From positions 1-7,105 of the forward strand of contig JBBKWG010000092.1 in assembly GCA_037968835.1 (NCBI GenBank): 7,105 nt of DNA, in the 5' to 3' direction. Of this stretch, positions 1-6,907 are shown piece after piece; within the stretch, counting starts at the first letter, position 1; every line of letters begins with the position of its first letter. Under the pieces are notes generated by a model. It was not told the origin of the DNA, made no database searches, and was given only the letters and a program-made list of their open reading frames with translations. Position numbers and translations under genes: made by a program. The DNA comes from JBBKWG01 sp037968835. GTDB taxonomy: Bacteria > Pseudomonadota > Alphaproteobacteria > Rhodobacterales > Rhodobacteraceae.

Positions 1-846
1 CCAGAAGAACGCGGGCTGTTCCATCCCCTCCTTCGCTGTCCCCTCGCCGATCTTGCCGCCCGAGTATTTTGTCCCGTAGGAAATCACCGGCCAACCGTAG
101 TTCGCACCGGGTTCGATCCTGTTTATCTCGTCGCCACCGCGCGCACCGTGCTCGACGTCCAGAAGATTGCCGTCAAGATCGAGCGTCGCGCCTTGCGGGT
201 TCCGGTGGCCATAGCTCCAGATTTCCGGACGTGCCTCGGGATTGTCGACGAAAGGGTTGTCAGGCGGCACCGAGCCGTCCTTCGCGATCCGAACGATCGA
301 GCCGTTGTGAAGGTTCAGATCCTGTGCGGTTGGGGGGTCGTTGCGCTCGCCGATAGTCACAAACAAGGTGTCGTCCAGAGCTTCGACGATGCGGGAACCG
401 AAATGAGCGCCGCCACCCGACCCCGGTGCCATCTCGAATATGATGCGCAGGTCGATCAGTTGCCGCGCATCGTCCGACAGGCGCGCCCGTGCAAGTGCGG
501 TGCCCGCCCCACTCCCCTGCGGCACGCTCAAAGTGAGGAAAATCTCGCGCGTGGTCGCAAAATCGCGCGGCACCAGCACATCCAGCAAGCCGCCCTGCCC
601 GACGGCAGCGATTTCGGGCAGGTTCTCGACCGCGTGCCGCTCGTCCCCGACAACGTGCAACAGACGCCCGCCACGCTCGGTGATCAGCAAGGCACCATCC
701 GGCAAAAAACCGACCGACCACGGTTCTTCCAACCCGGTTACAACTGGCGCGATGTTCAATTCGTCCGCCGACGTGTCCGGCGCCCAGATCACCGCAACGG
801 CAAGCGCCAGCGCTGCCCCCAATAGAAGCGTTTTGACGATCTGCAT
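1..846 (-). CDS. PQQ-dependent sugar dehydrogenase (GSDH/YliI-like), C-terminus outside window
   Basis: A periplasmic enzyme of the soluble aldose/glucose-sorbosone dehydrogenase family (COG2133-type six-bladed beta-propeller), which oxidises sugars using PQQ and Ca2+. The frame stays open from ATG at 846 to the window edge, giving 282 codons of a family usually near 370-380. Residues 1 to about 25 look like a signal peptide: K5, then a Leu/Ala/Val-rich core, then a polar stretch. The propeller starts with GLEEPWSVGFLPDG. SGGGAHFGSR (143-152) carries H148, matching the catalytic His of the family. SYGHRNPQG (H214, R215, N216) and EHGARGGDEINR (232-243), followed by GANYGWP (247-253), are family hallmarks. 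ATG is chosen because GGGAG lies 7 bases upstream (854-858); the only upstream in-frame alternative is a GTG at 876, after a stop at 877-879. It is transcribed divergently from the liv genes. The family call is firm from the motifs; the true sugar substrate cannot be read from sequence. Confidence 0.93.
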   Translation of the reverse strand, partial: MQIVKTLLLGAALALAVAVIWAPDTSADELNIAPVVTGLEEPWSVGFLPDGALLITERGGRLLHVVGDERHAVENLPEIAAVGQGGLLDVLVPRDFATTREIFLTLSVPQGSGAGTALARARLSDDARQLIDLRIIFEMAPGSGGGAHFGSRIVEALDDTLFVTIGERNDPPTAQDLNLHNGSIVRIAKDGSVPPDNPFVDNPEARPEIWSYGHRNPQGATLDLDGNLLDVEHGARGGDEINRIEPGANYGWPVISYGTKYSGGKIGEGTAKEGMEQPAFFW

Positions 847-1011
847 GTCGCGTCTCCCTATGCCAGTTGTCCACACTTAGGCCAACTCGCCCCGCGCGCA
901 ATTCCGATCACATCGAAATGAGCCTGCACAAAGCATTCAACTCCCTTTTCATTTAGAAAAAGCCGCTCTAGGCTCTTGCCAGGACAATAGTTCCACTCAG
1001 GGAGAAGATTA
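847..1011. promoter_or_regulatory. Divergent intergenic region between sugar dehydrogenase and liv operon
   Basis: This 165-bp gap separates two genes transcribed away from each other, so it must hold or adjoin the promoters of both. Ribosome-binding sites are visible at each end: GGGAG (minus strand, 854-858) for the dehydrogenase and GGAGAAG (1001-1007) for livK. The middle, about 930-960, is more AT-rich than its surroundings. No convincing -35/-10 pair was found; TTTTCA at 946 with TAGGCT at 969 is only a weak match. A 6-bp inverted repeat, GAGCCT (920-925) and AGGCTC (970-975), could be chance. The regulatory role is inferred from gene orientation. Confidence 0.55.
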
Positions 1012-2205
1012 ATGAATAAGTTCCTTACCGCTACCGCTGTAACCGCGCTGATGACTGGTTCGGCATTCGGAGCCGCACACACAGAAGAAATCAAGATCGG
1101 GATCATCCTCGGCTTCACCGGCCCGCTTGAATCGATCACACCCGACATGGGCGCTGGCGCGGAACTCGCGATCCAGGAAGTGAACGACGCGGGCACGCTT
1201 CTGGGCGGCTCTAAGGTGACTCCGATCCGGGGTGACTCGACCTGCATCGACGCTGGCGCTGCAACGGCTGTGGCCGAACGCCTGATCACCGGCGATGGCG
1301 TCAAGGCGATCATGGGTGCGGACTGCTCCGGCGTGACCGGCGCAATTCTTGCCAACGTCGCGCTGGCGAACGGCATCGTGATGATTTCACCGTCAGCGAC
1401 GTCGCCCGGGCTTTCGACCGCAGAAGACAACGGCCTCTTCTTCCGCACCGCACCTTCGGATGCGCGTCAAGGTGAAGTGATGACCGAAATCCTCGTCGAG
1501 GAGGGCGTGAAGGAAGTCGCGGTCACCTATACCAACAACGACTACGGCAAGGGTCTCGCCGACGCATTCCAATCCTTCTTCGAGGCGGCTGGCGGCAAGG
1601 TCACCATCAACGCGGCGCACGAAGACCAAAAGGCCGACTATTCGGCAGAGATCGGTGCATTGGCAGCAGCAGGCGGCGAACGTCTGGTGGTTGCAGGCTA
1701 CGTTGACGGCGGTGGCTCGGGCATCGTCCGCGCAGCACTCGATTCTGGCGCGTTCGACACCTTCCACTTCCCTGACGGCATGATCTCGGACAAACTGGTC
1801 GAGAACTTCGGCGCTGAAATCGACGGTTCGACCGGCGACGTTCCGGGCACCGACAGCCCCGGCGCGAAAATGTATGTCGATCTGGCAGGCGACGCGTTCA
1901 ACCCGTCCGGCCCGTTCTCGCCGGAAAGCTACGACGCGGCGGCCCTTATCATGCTGTCGATGCAAGCCGCAGGATCGTCCGATCCCGCAGAGTTCAAGAT
2001 GAAGGTCATGGACGTCGCGAACGCTCCGGGCGAACAGATCTTCCCGGGCGAGCTTGCCAAGGCAATCCAGATCCTCACAGACGGTGGCGACATCGACTAT
2101 GTCGGCGCATCGGCGGTGGAATTGATCGGACCCGGCGAAAGTGCTGGCAACTACCGCCAGATCACATTCGAGGATGGCAAAGAGGTGACGGTGAAGTTCC
2201 GCTAA
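1012..2205 (+). CDS. livK: Branched-chain amino acid ABC transporter substrate-binding protein
   Basis: The periplasmic receptor of a LivKHMGF-type importer (Peripla_BP_6, type I binding-protein fold), which captures branched-chain or related amino acids or amides for the membrane complex. It has 397 residues, normal for the family. Residues 1-22 form a signal peptide (K3, hydrophobic core, probable cleavage near AFGAA). EIKIGIILGFTGPL (26-39) is the first strand and binding loop. C78 and C105 are placed like the conserved disulfide of LivJ/LivK. SPSATSPGL (126-134) corresponds to the ligand-contacting SxAT loop. FRTAPSDARQG (144-154), NNDYGKG (175-181) and ESYDAAALI (from 305) are family landmarks. 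The start is set by GGAGAAG 4 bases upstream. It is the first gene of the operon, followed by a hairpin that could favour its expression over the downstream genes. The exact substrate cannot be assigned: this family also includes amide, urea and aromatic-acid binders. Confidence 0.92.
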   Translation: MNKFLTATAVTALMTGSAFGAAHTEEIKIGIILGFTGPLESITPDMGAGAELAIQEVNDAGTLLGGSKVTPIRGDSTCIDAGAATAVAERLITGDGVKAIMGADCSGVTGAILANVALANGIVMISPSATSPGLSTAEDNGLFFRTAPSDARQGEVMTEILVEEGVKEVAVTYTNNDYGKGLADAFQSFFEAAGGKVTINAAHEDQKADYSAEIGALAAAGGERLVVAGYVDGGGSGIVRAALDSGAFDTFHFPDGMISDKLVENFGAEIDGSTGDVPGTDSPGAKMYVDLAGDAFNPSGPFSPESYDAAALIMLSMQAAGSSDPAEFKMKVMDVANAPGEQIFPGELAKAIQILTDGGDIDYVGASAVELIGPGESAGNYRQITFEDGKEVTVKFR

Positions 2206-2223
2206 TTCACCTCGATACAGAAA

Positions 2224-2247
2224 CGGCCCGGTGGGATGACCGGGCCG
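2224..2247 (+). terminator. GC-rich hairpin after livK (attenuator or mRNA-stabilising stem-loop)
   Basis: A perfect 9-bp stem, CGGCCCGGT (2224-2232) paired with ACCGGGCCG (2239-2247), encloses a 6-base loop. It begins 19 bases past the livK stop. Only CTT follows, with no run of T, so it is not a textbook intrinsic terminator. Since livG follows about 80 bases later on the same strand, I infer partial termination or protection of the livK message against 3' decay, as is common after binding-protein genes in ABC operons. Confidence 0.65.
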
Positions 2248-2326
2248 CTTCCAATGACACGCCCGCCGGGTTGACGCTGCCTGGACGGGACGGAACAGGG
2301 CAGCATACGCGCCTGGGGATGGGAAC

Positions 2327-3115
2327 ATGATCGTCGTCGACGACCTCCACAAGCACTTTGGCGGCTTTCATGCGGTCGATGGGGCAACGCTGGAAATCAA
2401 GGAAGGTTCCATCACCGGTCTGATAGGACCGAACGGGGCCGGAAAAACCACCCTTTTCAACGTCATCGCAGGCCGCCTTCCACCAACGTCGGGCCGCGTC
2501 TTCATGGAGGGCGAGGACATCACCGGCCTTCCGCCGCACGACCTGTTCCACAAGGGTCTGCTCAGAACCTTTCAGATCGCCCACGAATTTTCGTCGATGA
2601 CCGTGCGCGAAAACCTGATGACGGTCCCAGCCGGCCAGACCGGCGAAACGATCTGGAACGCCTGGATCGCGAGAAAGCAGATCGCCGAGGAAGAGCGCAC
2701 ACTGCTGAAAAAGGCCGACGAGGTTCTCGAATTCCTGACCATCGACCACCTCAAGGACGAAAAAGCCGGCAATCTCTCTGGCGGTCAGAAGAAGTTGCTG
2801 GAACTCGGGCGCACGATGATGGTCGACGCCCGCATCGTGTTTCTCGACGAAGTCGGCGCGGGTGTGAACCGAACGCTTTTGAACACCATCGGCGATGCGA
2901 TCATCCGCCTGAACAAGGAACGCGGCTATACGTTCTGCATGATCGAGCACGACATGGACTTCATCGGACGCCTTTGCGACCCGGTTATCGTGATGGCGGA
3001 AGGAAAAGTCTTGGCGGAAGGCCCTGCCAGTGACATCATGAAGAACGAGCAGGTGATCGAGGCCTATCTGGGCACCGGTCTAAAGAACAAAACAAAAGCG
3101 GAGGCAGGCGCGTGA
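2327..3115 (+). CDS. livG: Branched-chain amino acid ABC transporter ATP-binding protein LivG
   Basis: One of the two cytoplasmic ATPases that power the importer. It has 262 residues, normal for LivG. Walker A is GPNGAGKTT (34-42, K40), the Q-loop is FQIAHEF (Q83), the ABC signature is NLSGGQ (149-154), Walker B is IVFLDE (D174, E175) and the switch His is in MIEHDMDF (H208). The family normally has Pro directly after the catalytic Glu (DEPxAGLN); here the sequence is DEVGAGVN (174-181). All catalytic residues are present, so the protein should be active. LivG rather than LivF is supported by the early HFGGFHAVDGA segment, the RTFQ motif and the IEHDMDF H-loop. The ATG is preceded by GGGGA and GGGA (2315-2324). 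It lies 121 bp after livK, and the 49-bp gap to livF is consistent with one transcript. Confidence 0.94.
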   Translation: MIVVDDLHKHFGGFHAVDGATLEIKEGSITGLIGPNGAGKTTLFNVIAGRLPPTSGRVFMEGEDITGLPPHDLFHKGLLRTFQIAHEFSSMTVRENLMTVPAGQTGETIWNAWIARKQIAEEERTLLKKADEVLEFLTIDHLKDEKAGNLSGGQKKLLELGRTMMVDARIVFLDEVGAGVNRTLLNTIGDAIIRLNKERGYTFCMIEHDMDFIGRLCDPVIVMAEGKVLAEGPASDIMKNEQVIEAYLGTGLKNKTKAEAGA

Positions 3116-3164
3116 TCCGGACGCCCCTCGTAACGCCAATTGATCAGCCAGTCAGGGCCCGCGC

Positions 3165-3989
3165 ATGAGCGGTGCCTATCAGAATGATCGCGGCAACAAG
3201 GACCTGTCGATCACCCGTCCCCGCAACGCCGACCCGGAAGATTTCATTCGCAAGAGCGGCACCACCACGTCCGGACACAAGGGCCCGTATCTGATCGGCG
3301 ACGAAATGACCGGCGGCTACGGCACCGGTGCTGATATCCTGCACCGCTGCACCATCGCCGTCGAAGAGGGCCAGATCGCCGTGATCGTCGGTCCGAACGG
3401 TGCCGGCAAGTCGACCGCGATGAAGGCCGTCTTCGGAATGCTGAACCTGCGCGAAGGCGCGGTGCGTCTGAACGGCGAGGACATCACTCGCCTCAACCCG
3501 CAGGACCGCGTGGCAAAGGGCATGGCGTTCGTGCCGCAAACCTCGAACATCTTCACGTCGCTTACAGTCGAGGAAAACCTCGAAATGGGCGCATTCCTGC
3601 GACGAGACGACATCGCGGGCACCATGGCGCAGGTCTATGACCTGTTCCCGATCCTGAAGGACAAGCGGCGTCAGGCAGCCGGCGAACTGTCCGGCGGACA
3701 ACGCCAGCAGGTGGCGGTGGGTCGCGCGCTTATGACCCGGCCCAAGGTGCTTATGCTTGACGAACCGACGGCGGGGGTCAGCCCCATCGTCATGGATGAA
3801 CTTTTCGACCGAATAATCGAGGTCGCCCGCACGGGCATCTCAATCTTGATGGTCGAGCAGAACGCGCGACAGGCGCTCGAAATCGCGGACAAGGGCTATG
3901 TTCTGGTGCAAGGCGCAAACGCCTTTACCGACACCGGCAAAGCCCTTCTCGCCGATTCCGAAGTCCGTCGTTCGTTTCTGGGCGGTTAG
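3165..3989 (+). CDS. livF: Branched-chain amino acid ABC transporter ATP-binding protein LivF, with N-terminal extension
   Basis: The second cytoplasmic ATPase of the importer, pairing with LivG. Walker A is GPNGAGKST (76-84, K82), the Q-loop is VPQTSNIF (Q125), the signature is LSGGQ (175-179) and Walker B is VLMLDEPTAG (D199, E200). The usual H-loop His is replaced by Gln in VEQNARQAL (Q232), which is normal for LivF and supports this assignment over LivG. The protein has 274 residues, whereas LivF is usually about 230-240. The canonical domain begins near residue 43 (LIGDEMTGGYG), so residues 1 to about 42 are extra, polar and of no recognised domain. The start is secure: an in-frame stop at 3141-3143 leaves ATG 3165 as the only ATG/GTG/TTG before the domain's own sequence, with AGGG (3154-3157) 7 bases upstream. 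Confidence 0.93.
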   Translation: MSGAYQNDRGNKDLSITRPRNADPEDFIRKSGTTTSGHKGPYLIGDEMTGGYGTGADILHRCTIAVEEGQIAVIVGPNGAGKSTAMKAVFGMLNLREGAVRLNGEDITRLNPQDRVAKGMAFVPQTSNIFTSLTVEENLEMGAFLRRDDIAGTMAQVYDLFPILKDKRRQAAGELSGGQRQQVAVGRALMTRPKVLMLDEPTAGVSPIVMDELFDRIIEVARTGISILMVEQNARQALEIADKGYVLVQGANAFTDTGKALLADSEVRRSFLGG

Positions 3990-4144
3990 CGATGCGAGGG
4001 AACGCGCACGCGATCGTCCAGCAATATGGGCGTCCGGGAGTATGCCGGGCAAAGCGCCGAACGGGAAGCTAGGATGGAATACCCCGGTCGGCTTTGAAGC
4101 TGCGCAGCGTGTGTCGTTGCGCAGACAGGGACATCGGATACGAC
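3990..4144 (+). other. Non-coding gap after livF with a small stem-loop
   Basis: These 155 bases separate livF from the next predicted start. I see no protein with family features here. A 7-bp stem, CTGCGCA (4100-4106) with TGCGCAG (4118-4124), encloses an 11-base loop shortly before the small gene; it could shape translation or mRNA processing, but it may be chance. A TTG at 4094 opens the same frame as the next gene, so this region would be partly coding if that weak start were used. Confidence 0.4.
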
Positions 4145-4558
4145 ATGCTGAAAGCAATGATTCTGACCTTGATTGTCGATACTTTGGGGATGGGGAGTGA
4201 CGATATCAAATGCAACTTTCCGGGCAACGAGTCGACGGACAAACCGATCCAGGTGGTCCTGAACCCGCGCCCGTCACTGAAAGACCAACCCGGCCTGTTT
4301 CGCGTCATCATGGAGATGAACGGCGCGATGAGCGTCCGGGCTGCCGCACAACCCATCGACTCGACCACCGACCGCGACATCATAATACGCGGCCGAACAG
4401 CCGGAAAATCTATATATACAATAGGCTTGCGCGATGATGGTAACGCGGCGCTCAACATGAAAACGCGGCGCGCCGACGATCCGGACGTGCACGAGGCAAC
4501 CCGCGTCGGCACCTGCCGGAACTATCAGGAATATATCGACAGGTGGCTGTCGTCCTGA
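4145..4558 (+). CDS. Unrecognised small protein inside the liv operon, possibly exported
   Basis: I do not recognise this family. From ATG 4145 it encodes 137 residues. The N-terminus has one Lys followed by a short hydrophobic run (AMILTLIV, 4-11) and a Gly/Met segment, resembling a weak signal peptide with possible cleavage before DDIKC. The rest alternates polar and hydrophobic residues as beta-rich proteins do, and holds two cysteines, C23 and C124, which could form a disulfide if exported. The tail TCRNYQEYIDRWLSS looks helical and amphipathic. Coding is supported by its position in line with the operon, the stop 37 bp before livH, and a sensible composition. Hand-counted GC is about 57% over 4141-4560, against 67-68% in sampled livH and livM lines, and ATA codons occur (SIYTIG region). 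The Shine-Dalgarno signal is poor (GGA at 4136-4138), so the start is uncertain: TTG 4094 or ATG 4157 are alternatives. Confidence 0.65.
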   Translation: MLKAMILTLIVDTLGMGSDDIKCNFPGNESTDKPIQVVLNPRPSLKDQPGLFRVIMEMNGAMSVRAAAQPIDSTTDRDIIIRGRTAGKSIYTIGLRDDGNAALNMKTRRADDPDVHEATRVGTCRNYQEYIDRWLSS

Positions 4559-4595
4559 CAGCCGCCCATCCGCTCATTCGTGGAAAGAAGACTGA

Positions 4596-5606
4596 ATGGA
4601 CCTTCTGAACGCCCTCGTGGCCTTCGCCAACTTCGTGTTCGTGCCGGCCCTCGCCTATGGCAGCCAGCTTGCACTCGGGGCGTTGGGCGTGACGCTGATC
4701 TACGGCATCCTGCGTTTCTCGAACTTCGCACACGGCGACACAATGGCGTTCGGCGCGATGGCGACAATCCTGATGACGTGGTGGTTTCAGGGCATGGGCA
4801 TCACCCTTGGCGTGCTGCCGACCGCCCTTCTCGCCCTGCCTTTCGGTATCCTTGCGACGGCGTTGCTGGTCTTGTTCACCGACCGGTTCGTCTATCGCTT
4901 CTACCGCGAGCAAAAAGCCGCGCCGGTGATCCTGGTCATCGTCTCGATGGGCGTCATGTTCATCATGAACGGCGTCGTGCGCTTCATCATCGGTCCCGAT
5001 GACCAGAACTTCGCGGACGGCGCGCGTTTCATCATCACCGCTGGCGACTTCAAGAAAATGACCGGGCTGGAAGAGGGCCTCGCCATCAAATCCACCGCCG
5101 CCCTCACCGTTATCGTCGCCATCGTCGTCGTCGTCGTGCTGTTCTGGTTCCTCAACCGCACCCGCACCGGCAAATCCATGCGCGCGTTCTCCGACAACGA
5201 GGATCTGGCGCTGCTTTCCGGCATCAATCCTGAACGCGTCGTCGCCATCACATGGATCATCGTCGCCGCACTCGCCACCATCGCGGGCGTGCTTTACGGG
5301 CTCGACAAGTCGTTCAAACCCTTCACCTATTTCCAGCTTCTGCTGCCGATCTTCGCGTCTGCCATCGTCGGCGGGCTCGGCAGCCCGGTCGGAGCGATTG
5401 CCGGCGGGTTCGTCATCGCCTTCAGCGAAGTCACCGTCACCTATGCCTTCAAGAAAGTCGCAGGCTATGTCCTTCCAGACGCCTGGGCCCCCGACACGCT
5501 GGTTCAACTCTTGTCGACCGACTATAAATTCGCGGTCTCGTTCTCAATCCTCGTGATCGTCTTGCTGTTCCGACCGACCGGGCTTTTCAGGGGGAAATCC
5601 ATATGA
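4596..5606 (+). CDS. livH: Branched-chain amino acid ABC transporter permease LivH
   Basis: An inner-membrane channel subunit (BPD_transp_2 family) that forms the translocation path with LivM. It has 336 residues, slightly above the usual 290-310. About eight hydrophobic spans are visible, near residues 22-40, 51-66, 71-95, 109-132, 169-186, 216-234, 247-275 and 317-335. FSNFAHGD (41-48) is the family's conserved segment after the first span. The cytoplasmic loop RTRTGKSMRAFSDNEDLALLSGIN (188-211, shown here in part as its ends) is the coupling region that contacts the ATPases. GGLGSPVGAIAGG (259-271) matches the conserved Gly-rich turn. The extra length sits mainly in the polar loop at about 133-165 and the N-terminus. 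GGAAAG (4582-4587) precedes the ATG by 8 bases. The stop overlaps the livM start as ATGA (5603-5606), implying translational coupling. Confidence 0.93.
   Translation: MDLLNALVAFANFVFVPALAYGSQLALGALGVTLIYGILRFSNFAHGDTMAFGAMATILMTWWFQGMGITLGVLPTALLALPFGILATALLVLFTDRFVYRFYREQKAAPVILVIVSMGVMFIMNGVVRFIIGPDDQNFADGARFIITAGDFKKMTGLEEGLAIKSTAALTVIVAIVVVVVLFWFLNRTRTGKSMRAFSDNEDLALLSGINPERVVAITWIIVAALATIAGVLYGLDKSFKPFTYFQLLLPIFASAIVGGLGSPVGAIAGGFVIAFSEVTVTYAFKKVAGYVLPDAWAPDTLVQLLSTDYKFAVSFSILVIVLLFRPTGLFRGKSI
5122..5136 (+). repeat. Five tandem TCG triplets within livH
   Basis: TCG occurs five times in a row, read in the gene's frame as GTC codons for part of a Val-rich membrane span (IVVVVVL, about 176-182). 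It is a short in-frame simple repeat. Changes by whole units would only lengthen or shorten the helix, so it is probably a by-product of codon bias rather than a switch. Confidence 0.6.
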
Positions 5607-6907
5607 TCCTGCCTGTCCGCAATATCCTGCTTTTCGCCGTCGTCTTCGGCCTGATCTTCGCCACCGGTTTCCTGCAAAGCTGGAACGTCGCCCTTGGCAT
5701 CGTCAACATGGGTCTGATCTCGGCGATTATGGCGCTTGGCGTGAACATGCAGTGGGGCTACGCCGGGCTGTTCAACATCGGCGTCATGGGCTTTGTCGCA
5801 CTTGGCGGTCTCGGGGCCGTCGTCGTCGCCATGCCGCCTGTAAACGAGGCATGGGCCGCAGGCGGTCTGCGCGTCATTCTGGCCCTGCTGATCGGTCTCG
5901 GCTCAATCGTCGGGGCCATTCAGGCGTGGAAGCGCATGGCAGCGGGATCAACCCGCGCGCTTGCGGTGATAATCATCCTTGTCGGCGGCTTCTTCATCTT
6001 CCGCGCCGTTTTCGACCCCGCTGTAGACGCGATCGAGGCGGTGAACCCGGCCGGAACCGGTTACCTCGGCGGCCTCGGCCTGCCGGTTCTTCTGTCGTGG
6101 CCGGTCGGCGGTCTGCTCGCTGCTGGCGCGGCTTGGGCCATCGGCAAGACAGCGCTCGGCCTCAGGTCCGACTATCTGGCCATCGCCACCCTTGGCATTG
6201 CGGAAATCGTCATCGCGGTCCTGAAGAACGAGGATTGGCTCAGCCGTGGCGTCAAGAACGTCATCGGCATCCCGCGCCCGGTGCCTTACGAGATCGACCT
6301 GCAGAACTCCGCCACCTTCGTCGAGCGGATGAACGCTTGGGGCTACGATCCCGTGACCGCCTCGTCGATCACCGTCAAGCTCGCTTATGCCGGTCTGTTC
6401 CTCGTCGTGCTCGCGATCCTCTTGTGGCTGGCGCAATCGGCGCTTGCCTCGCCGTGGGGACGGATGATGCGCGCGATCCGCGATAACGAGGTCGCAGCCG
6501 AGGCGATGGGCAAGGACGTTACCGCACGGCACCTGCAAATCTTCATCCTCGGCTCCGCGGTCTGCGGCCTTGCCGGCGCGATGATGACCACACTCGACGG
6601 CCAGTTGACACCGGGGACCTACCAACCGCTGCGTTTCACCTTTCTGATCTGGGTCATGGTGATCGTCGGCGGATCTGGCAACAACTTCGGCGCGGTCCTC
6701 GGCGGCTTCCTGATCTGGTTCCTGTGGGTCATGGTCGAACCACTCGGCCTCGGCTTCATCCAGTTGATCACCGCTGGCATGTCGGACGGCTCGGCACTGA
6801 AGGACCACCTGCTGGAAAGTGCCGCCCACATGCGGCTGCTGACCATGGGACTGGTGCTGCTCTTGGTTCTGCGGTTCAGTCCACGCGGGCTGATCCCTGA
6901 AAAATGA
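5603..6907 (+). CDS. livM: Branched-chain amino acid ABC transporter permease LivM, with internal insertion
   Basis: The second membrane channel subunit of the importer, partner of LivH. It has 434 residues, where compact LivM proteins have about 320; the E. coli protein is also long but through its N-terminus. WGYAGLFNIGVMGFVALGG (51-69) is the family's conserved early segment. LGLRSDYLAIATLGIAEI (185-202) matches the LRLxGxYxAIxTL motif. SPWGRMMRAIRDNEVAAEAMG (283-303, given in part) is the cytoplasmic coupling loop, and GGSGNNFGAVLGG (356-368) is the conserved Gly-rich turn. Between the first two motifs, about residues 82-156 appear to be extra; they include two hydrophobic stretches (89-106 and 119-135). 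AGGGGG (5589-5594) lies 8 bases before the ATG. The gene overlaps livH by ATGA and the next gene by ATGA, so it sits in a tightly coupled unit. Confidence 0.92.
   Translation: MILPVRNILLFAVVFGLIFATGFLQSWNVALGIVNMGLISAIMALGVNMQWGYAGLFNIGVMGFVALGGLGAVVVAMPPVNEAWAAGGLRVILALLIGLGSIVGAIQAWKRMAAGSTRALAVIIILVGGFFIFRAVFDPAVDAIEAVNPAGTGYLGGLGLPVLLSWPVGGLLAAGAAWAIGKTALGLRSDYLAIATLGIAEIVIAVLKNEDWLSRGVKNVIGIPRPVPYEIDLQNSATFVERMNAWGYDPVTASSITVKLAYAGLFLVVLAILLWLAQSALASPWGRMMRAIRDNEVAAEAMGKDVTARHLQIFILGSAVCGLAGAMMTTLDGQLTPGTYQPLRFTFLIWVMVIVGGSGNNFGAVLGGFLIWFLWVMVEPLGLGFIQLITAGMSDGSALKDHLLESAAHMRLLTMGLVLLLVLRFSPRGLIPEK

Noticed and set aside
260..901. 213-codon minus-strand frame overlapping the dehydrogenase
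   Set aside because: It reads a shifted frame of the PQQ dehydrogenase gene, whose own frame (846 to 1) carries clear family motifs; the Arg/Gly/Cys-rich product resembles no protein I know.
847..1011. Possible small RNA or riboswitch upstream of livK
   Set aside because: Only short, weak complementary segments are present and no known riboswitch core was recognised.
1393..2352. 319-codon minus-strand frame opposite livK
   Set aside because: Long antisense frames are common in GC-rich genes. The product is rich in Arg, Cys and His with no domain, while livK on the other strand is unmistakable.
3898..4200. 100-codon plus-strand frame spanning the end of livF and the gap after it
   Set aside because: It starts inside livF in another frame, lacks a ribosome-binding site of note and overlaps the small gene; no family features.
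4210..4437. 75-codon plus-strand frame within the small unknown gene
   Set aside because: An Arg/Pro/His-rich shifted frame. The frame ending at 4558 has more natural composition, a signal-like start and better placement in the operon.
4452..5507. 351-codon minus-strand frame opposite livH
   Set aside because: The product is highly acidic and His/Gln-rich low-complexity sequence, the mirror of hydrophobic membrane codons on the plus strand; it has no independent support.
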